A DNA stretch of 38,675 nucleotides from positions 64,025 through 102,699 of the forward strand of contig QZLH01000098.1 of the NCBI GenBank assembly GCA_003833135.1, in the 5' to 3' direction. Positions 33,893-38,675 of this stretch are shown here, piece by piece. Made by a program: the position numbers and the translations under genes. Positions within the stretch are counted from its first letter, which is position 1; every line of letters starts with the position of its first letter. The DNA is from Oehlia diaphana. Lineage: Eukaryota > Glomeromycota > Glomeromycetes > Glomerales > Glomeraceae. A model generated the notes under the pieces. It saw only the letters and a program-made list of their open reading frames with translations, did not search any database and was not told the DNA's origin.

Positions 33893-34819
33893 GGAAATTT
33901 TTTATTGAACTGGATTAAATTTAACTTTTGATCTAGACACGAGTTAGATGAAAATTTGTCATTGCAGATGTAATATTAATTAACAGCCACCACGTTTGCA
34001 AAAAAAAAAAAGATTTTTTATCGCGCCTTTCAATGATGATATGTATCGGTTATGTGCAAATTAAACAATAGGCGCGATATTAAAGATATCAATCAATTTA
34101 ATCAAACTATATTTGGAATGTCTTCTTTGTCTTCCTCCAAACTTAAATTTTTTTTTGAAAGGTATTAACCTGTTATGAATAAAGACTTGTATTACGTTAC
34201 CTAACTGAAAAAACGTAACAACGTATCAGAGAATTTGATTATCTATTGTATCTTTTTTTTTTTAATAAAAAATTTTTTTATCTACTTCCGATATTATCGT
34301 GTGAATTTTTTATTCTGTGGGGTTATATTAATATATGGAAATGAGTTGCGATATTACGATAAATTGGAATATGTGGGCATAAATTTTCCTGAACTCAATA
34401 ATTCTTTCATTTGATCATTTGTGAACCACCATTAAAAATATTTCGTGAATATTTATGGTTAAATTCTCTTTTTTTCTCTGACTCTTTATATTGTTACCTG
34501 TGTCTTACGTAAAAATAATTTATATTATTATTTGATTTTGATTTTGGTGTTGAAAATTAATGATGTTCTTCCAATAACGTAATCAGGATCTGTGATTTTC
34601 CGGAGCTGTGAGAAATATATAAATACGTTTTCACTTTTTTTTTCTTTTTTTTTCTCTTTTTTTTCTCTTTTTTTTTTAAAAAAAAATAAATACGCTACGA
34701 GCCCTAAATAGCGTTCAGTAGCGAAATTATTAATAATTGTAATAAAATAGGAAATAAGATAATTTTTTTTACAATCGTTTCGCTTATTAGTAATTATTAT
34801 TCGTATTGAAATAATAAGG
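33893..34819. other. Intergenic region with a GC-rich inverted repeat
   Basis: A 10-bp perfect inverted repeat TATCGCGCCT / AGGCGCGATA (34019-34028 and 34070-34079) encloses a 41-base loop. It lies just after the BLOC1S1 3' end. A polypyrimidine tract (TTTTTTTCTTTTTTTTTC pattern) is at about 34636-34676. The rest is AT-rich promoter for the following gene. Confidence 0.5.
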
Positions 34820-35833
34820 ATGAATTTAAACCCAAGTTATTTGTTAGATACACTCTTCACTTTGTTCTTAAAAATAGTATTGGCAATATTATTAAAAATA
34901 TTATACATCATCAAAGGAGAGGAGATCATAGTAACAAAAGTTGAAGTTACTATTAAGAAAGCAAATAAAGAGAAGCAATACACTCATATTTTAGACGCAT
35001 CAAAAGAAAAAGCAATTAAACCAAAGGATTTAATCAATGAACCCGATCTTAAAGGCACTCCATCCGATATTAATAAACAACAAATAGCTGAGGAAGAAAT
35101 GAAAACAAATCTCATTACGGGTACTCCATCTGAATTGAAACCGGAAGAAATTAAGGATGAAATAATTAACGATAAATCGGAAGAATATGGTATCGAATCC
35201 ACACCTGAAAAGCGTGAAATTCCTCGACTTGAAACTGGTTGCCCATTTGAAATGAAAACGTCACATAATAATAATAACGGATCGGGCACTATACCGTTTG
35301 AGGTAATTAAATTATATTAGCATAACCAACTGGCATTTATGAATGATTGCTAATATACGGTTATAAAACAGTTTTACTGGAAGAATGGCGGACAGGAAGT
35401 TGTAATCACGGGCGATTTTGATGATTGGCAAGGTGATTATTAATCACGTGACGATTTATTGAAATAATTAATTTATCGTAATTTATATTTTTGTTTAATT
35501 TTATTTTAGGCACTCATAAAATGAAATTTAATCCGGTAACTAACGATTTTGTTGCTGTTGTTGATATTGATCCTAACAAACAAAATGAATTCAAGTTTAT
35601 CGTTGATGGAAATTGGCAACCAAATTGGGATTTACCAACACGCACAGATGAACGTAAGTTTTATTTATTATAATCGTTTTATATATATATAAAATGACAT
35701 ATACTATAATAATCCATTATTTATAGATGGAAATGTTAACAATATAATCTATGCCTTCCCATCTGGCCCATTGAGCCCTGAATATAAAGAATATGCTGGT
35801 GAATACTTTAAAAGAGACTTTATTTTGTATTAG
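34820..35833 (+). CDS. Membrane-anchored AMPK-beta-type glycogen-binding (CBM48) protein
   Basis: Four exons: 34820-35302, 35372-35432, 35510-35653, 35727-35833; 264 residues. Residues 9-32 (LDTLFTLFLKIVLAILLKIL) form an N-terminal membrane anchor. A charged linker of about 125 residues follows, with repeated GTPSDI / GTPSEL / STPEK motifs. The C-terminal 100 residues are a CBM48-like E-set domain: VVITGDFDDWQ, FKFIVDGNWQPNWD and NVNNIIY. These keep the sugar-contact residues known from the AMPK beta subunit (two Trp, a Lys and an Asn). It probably tethers glycogen or another alpha-glucan to a membrane. The yeast Crp1/Mdg1 family has this domain without the anchor; animal STBD1 has an anchor with a CBM20. 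No kinase-binding C-terminal domain of AMPK beta is present. Confidence 0.85.
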
Positions 35834-36345
35834 CTTATCGAAGGAATACAACTAATTTTATTCCATTTATTGGTAGCTCCATCTTTTCAACTCACTGCCG
35901 CTTATTAGTGTATTCTAATATAAAGGTTTCCGTTTTTTGAATCATATTTTAGCTCATTTTGCAGGGCAAAATGTGTTTTGCTATTAGTCTCGTTTTTTTC
36001 TTTATGAAAAATACTTCAGTTTTTTTAAGCAGTTTAATTTATTTATCCGACATGTTAATCCACATTTGTATAGTTGTAGTTGTATACCTTACTCCCAAAT
36101 TTCATTAATATAGTATGACAATCTAATAAAATATATTAATTTAAATCATTTACCAAATATATTTTAAATACTTTTGTACAAAAAGATATTATTAAATTAA
36201 AAATAAAAGTACCGTTGATTTGATTTACATGTGAAATGCATACAATTGCGGGGTAAGGGATAATCAATTTTTTTCTCCTGAAAAAATAATAAATATTGTA
36301 TTGTGTAAGTATTAAAATTTCCATGGAATTTACACATTTTTAAAT
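35834..36345. other. 3' region of the CBM48 gene
   Basis: AT-rich sequence without a protein-like frame; it marks the end of the conserved gene block. Confidence 0.45.
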
Positions 36346-36545
36346 TATCATGGCCATTGCTAGTTCTTCATTATATTTTGGATTGATTTATTCCTTAAGA
36401 GGTATACCATCTAAAAATGCTAAAGGTACGGAATTATGTATTTACTTTTTTATAAGGGCATTGCTAAATCTCACTGCACCAGCATTAACAATATTAACGG
36501 GCAGAGTTTCATCAATTCTGCCCAAAATTCTACCCTAATTCTGGC
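36346..36545 (-). pseudogene. Decayed coding fragment of unknown family
   Basis: On the minus strand one frame reads like a protein with interior stops: RIDETLPVNIVNAGAVRFSN, then TAA, IHNSVPLAFLDGIPLKE, TAA, INPKYNEELAMAM. The opposite strand is also open but has less protein-like content. The fragment has no start or obvious ends. It is probably a gene or transposon relic in the repeat-rich flank; I do not recognise the family. Confidence 0.35.
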
Positions 36546-36845
36546 AAGGTGACAACATTATTTTGGACAGATGATTTTATTTTAGAATGCCAAAATTCGT
36601 TAATTTTGTACTAGCACAAAGATTCCCTTATATACAGTATGATAGTTCTGGAAAAAATTTAAAATGAATTTTTTGCACTAAAACTAAAATTGGAAAGTCC
36701 ATATGGTTAATAAAATAATTGAATTTTCAAAATTTAGTCTAATTCTAAACTAATCCTAAACTCTATTTAAATTTTTAACAAGATTTTTAAATATAATATA
36801 CTGTATATTTTATTTTATTTACTATATATTTTTGTATTATATTAT

Positions 36846-37089
36846 TAAGGTTGCTTGTCTAAACCTCTTCAAAATCCTACGATTAGTTTTGTCAAAATTT
36901 TACTATAGATTTATTATAGTTTCGGCAGAGTTTTGGCAGTTTTGGCATTTATAATAAGTTTCGCCAGTTTCGCCTTTCTCCAGAGTTTCGCCAGTTTTTT
37001 AATATAACTTTAATATAGTTTTGTCAGAATTTCACTTTTTGGCAAAACGCCATCTTGCCTAAACCCTTAAGCTTCGGCAAGCAACCTTA
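36846..37089. mobile_element. hAT-like MITE (244 bp) with 8-bp target duplication
   Basis: Terminal inverted repeat TAAGGTTGCTTG at 36846-36857, matched by CAAGCAACCTTA at 37078-37089. Both ends are flanked by the 8-bp direct repeat TATATTAT (36838-36845 and 37090-37097). The interior has repeated GCCAGTTTCGCC/GGCAGTTTTGGC-like motifs and no coding frame. An 8-bp duplication suggests hAT-type transposition, although the AT-rich duplication is weak evidence. Confidence 0.65.
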
Positions 37090-37097
37090 TATATTAT

Positions 37098-37640
37098 ATT
37101 TCTTTACATTTACTACATACATAATACTACATACATAATATATATTCTTTTTATCAATATATATTTCCTTTATTCAAATATTGCCACATTCTTTTATCAG
37201 AAACTTTTACATTGAATTTTAATCTTTAATTATCAAAATAACTTTTACAATATATTTTAATACCTTATTAATCTTATTTGTTATACGCTTTTTTATTAAA
37301 AATAATTTTACCATTATTTTATCAATTTTTACATTTATATGATTATAAATAATAGTATTGATTTATTACTTATATATATAATATATTAAGCCCTTTCCAA
37401 TAGTTGTATTCTCATTATGAAATATTTTTATGAAATGCCTAAACTTGCTACAAAGTCTGTGTTTATTACAAAAATAACCTTAAAATAAAGATAAAACCTA
37501 AGAGAAATTTTGCATGATCTAAAAATATTTAATGAAGGAAATTTTATAATTTCTTCCTACATAAAAAAATTACTGATATACTAAATAATTGGAAAGTAGG
37601 TATTGAAGTTGTAAGTCAAGCAAAGTATTATATATGCTAC
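37098..37640. other. AT-rich spacer in the transposon-rich flank
   Basis: No gene, RNA gene or clear repeat boundary is visible. Confidence 0.4.
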
Positions 37641-37793
37641 CCAAATTATTTTGGGATGCCATAATTATAGTTTAAGATGCCGTAATTCATTTAGTTTATA
37701 TGTAATTTACTATGTAAAGTGCCAAAATAATTTGGGATGCTGTAATTGAATTTGGGATTTTACTTATAATTACGGCAGCTCAAAATAATTTGG
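37641..37793. mobile_element. Palindromic MITE-like unit
   Basis: Inverted arms at 37641-37668 and 37766-37793 agree at 25 of 28 positions (CCAAATTATTTTG then TGCC and TAATTAT). The interior has two further copies of the GATGCYRTAATT motif (near 37676 and 37735), so the unit looks modular. No coding frame. No target duplication could be fixed. Confidence 0.55.
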
Positions 37794-38128
37794 ACAATAT
37801 GTATATAAAGTATTGTATAGTATAATCTATAAAAGGATGCTTCTTTACTTTTAAAGTTGTTTAATTTTTCCTCTTTAAAGTCTGCAAGTTCTGAAAAAAG
37901 AACCTGCTAATATATACTTTTCTTAAGTGATTAAACAACTTGCTTATTAAAAAGTAATTCTTTTATTTGCTAATGATAAAAGCTTAAAAATCATTATAGT
38001 AATTTAGTTTTAGCTTTTAAATTGTTAAAAGTATTTGATGCAAACTTTTTTGGTTATATTTTATAAACTACTGATTCGTATCTTTCTATTTTTTAGTTTT
38101 ATATATATATATAAAATCTTAAGAAATA

Positions 38129-38314
38129 CAGTCGACCTTTCATATAGTCACCTCCTATCTAATCACATCCTTCCATATAAGCACATTTGTATTGGCCCAA
38201 ATTACTAATAAATATATTAAAAAAACCTCCTCTTTAGTCACATCATATAGTATTTTTATAATCACATCATTTTTTTTTGGTTCTAAGAGGTGTACTTATA
38301 TGGAAGGTTAACTG
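38129..38314. mobile_element. pogo/Tigger-like MITE (186 bp) with TA duplication
   Basis: The left end CAGTCGACCTTTCATATAG and the right end, read on the minus strand, CAGTTAACCTTCCATATAAG are imperfect inverted repeats, each continuing into CACCTC. TA flanks both ends (38127-38128 and 38315-38316). CAGT termini with TA duplications are the hallmark of pogo/Tigger elements. The interior has repeated AATCACATC motifs and no open frame, so it is non-autonomous. Confidence 0.75.
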
Positions 38315-38539
38315 TAGTTAAAAATATAAGCAAAATAAAATAAACTTGTAAAGCACTTAATAATGATCAGGCAAAATTTGGTAATAATAAAATAAAACTT
38401 AATAACAATCAGATGAAACTTTGTAATAACAAAATAAAGTCCAATGTTAAGATAACGTTTCAACTCACATTAATATAAAAAAATTGTTAACCTAATTTTA
38501 AATTATACTAATAACTTAAAATTAGAGTTTTATATATAA

Positions 38540-38667
38540 CATATGTGCTGATTTTTGGAATTAGCTAAATTAAGATTTTTATAAAAAATTCAATATTTTA
38601 GTAAGATTAACATTACACAAATCTAAATTAAATATGTATTACATATTTATGTAACTTAAATTTAATA
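38540..38667 (-). repeat. Right arm of the 127-bp dispersed inverted repeat
   Basis: Reverse complement of 2668-2794, about 96% identical. It runs to the window's right edge, so the repeat may continue beyond. See the left arm for interpretation. Confidence 0.85.
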
Positions 38668-38675
38668 AAAAAAAA

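Noticed and set aside
36350..36538. Plus-strand 62-residue open frame in the right flank
   Set aside because: Its content is low-quality, and the opposite strand of the same stretch reads as a better protein with stops, so it is more likely a shadow of a decayed fragment.

Overview
The window looks like a gene-bearing contig from a very AT-rich filamentous fungus. It is probably a Glomeromycotina (arbuscular mycorrhizal) genome of the Rhizophagus type. That is an inference from the base composition, the short GT-AG introns (mostly 60-110 nt), a MATA_HMG-box protein, fungal forms of DCP1 and PAS kinase, a plant-like NDUFB2, and many small DNA transposons. No bacterial operons, rRNA, tRNA or CRISPR were seen. 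Exon models were joined by hand and checked for reading frame; most close exactly.

Left flank (1-6.9 kb). A complete but mutated Tc1/mariner-like element (110-2620) has perfect 26-bp terminal inverted repeats, a TA target duplication and a transposase gene carrying four in-frame stops. It is followed by one arm of a 127-bp repeat whose inverted partner lies at the far right end, a frameshifted coding remnant (about 3.22-3.64 kb), and an intronless HMG-box gene (4606-6276, minus) with an internally duplicated Pro/Ser/Glu tail.

Core (6.9-35.8 kb). This is a conserved housekeeping block: PAS-domain kinase (minus, 8 exons), a class B J-protein (plus, 7 exons) with a perfect three-unit heat-shock element in its promoter, an ankyrin-repeat protein (plus), DCP1 (minus), RPL32 (plus), NDUFB2 (minus), a PRL-type phosphatase with a CAAX end (minus), peptidyl-tRNA hydrolase (plus), translation elongation factor 1-alpha (plus), an unrecognised single-pass membrane protein (minus), a divergent cystathionine beta-synthase (plus), BLOC1S1 (plus), and a membrane-anchored AMPK-beta-type glycogen-binding protein (plus). 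Several pairs are divergent and share a promoter: kinase/J-protein, DCP1/RPL32, and membrane protein/CBS with only 164 bp between start codons. An assembly gap (N, 26427-26724) sits beside a 116-bp copy of sequence from the phosphatase 3' region.

Right flank (36-38.7 kb). This is a non-autonomous transposon graveyard: a decayed coding fragment, a hAT-like MITE with an 8-bp duplication, a palindromic repeat unit, a pogo/Tigger-like MITE with a TA duplication, and the second arm of the inverted repeat.

The genes do not form one pathway. Points most worth a second look are the transition-type stops in the transposase, the CBS paralogue with altered PLP loops, the Asn-to-Lys change in peptidyl-tRNA hydrolase, the tethered glycogen-binding protein, the repeat-bearing HMG protein, and an unexplained GC-rich island at 23.34-23.53 kb. 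No clearly new multi-gene system was found.
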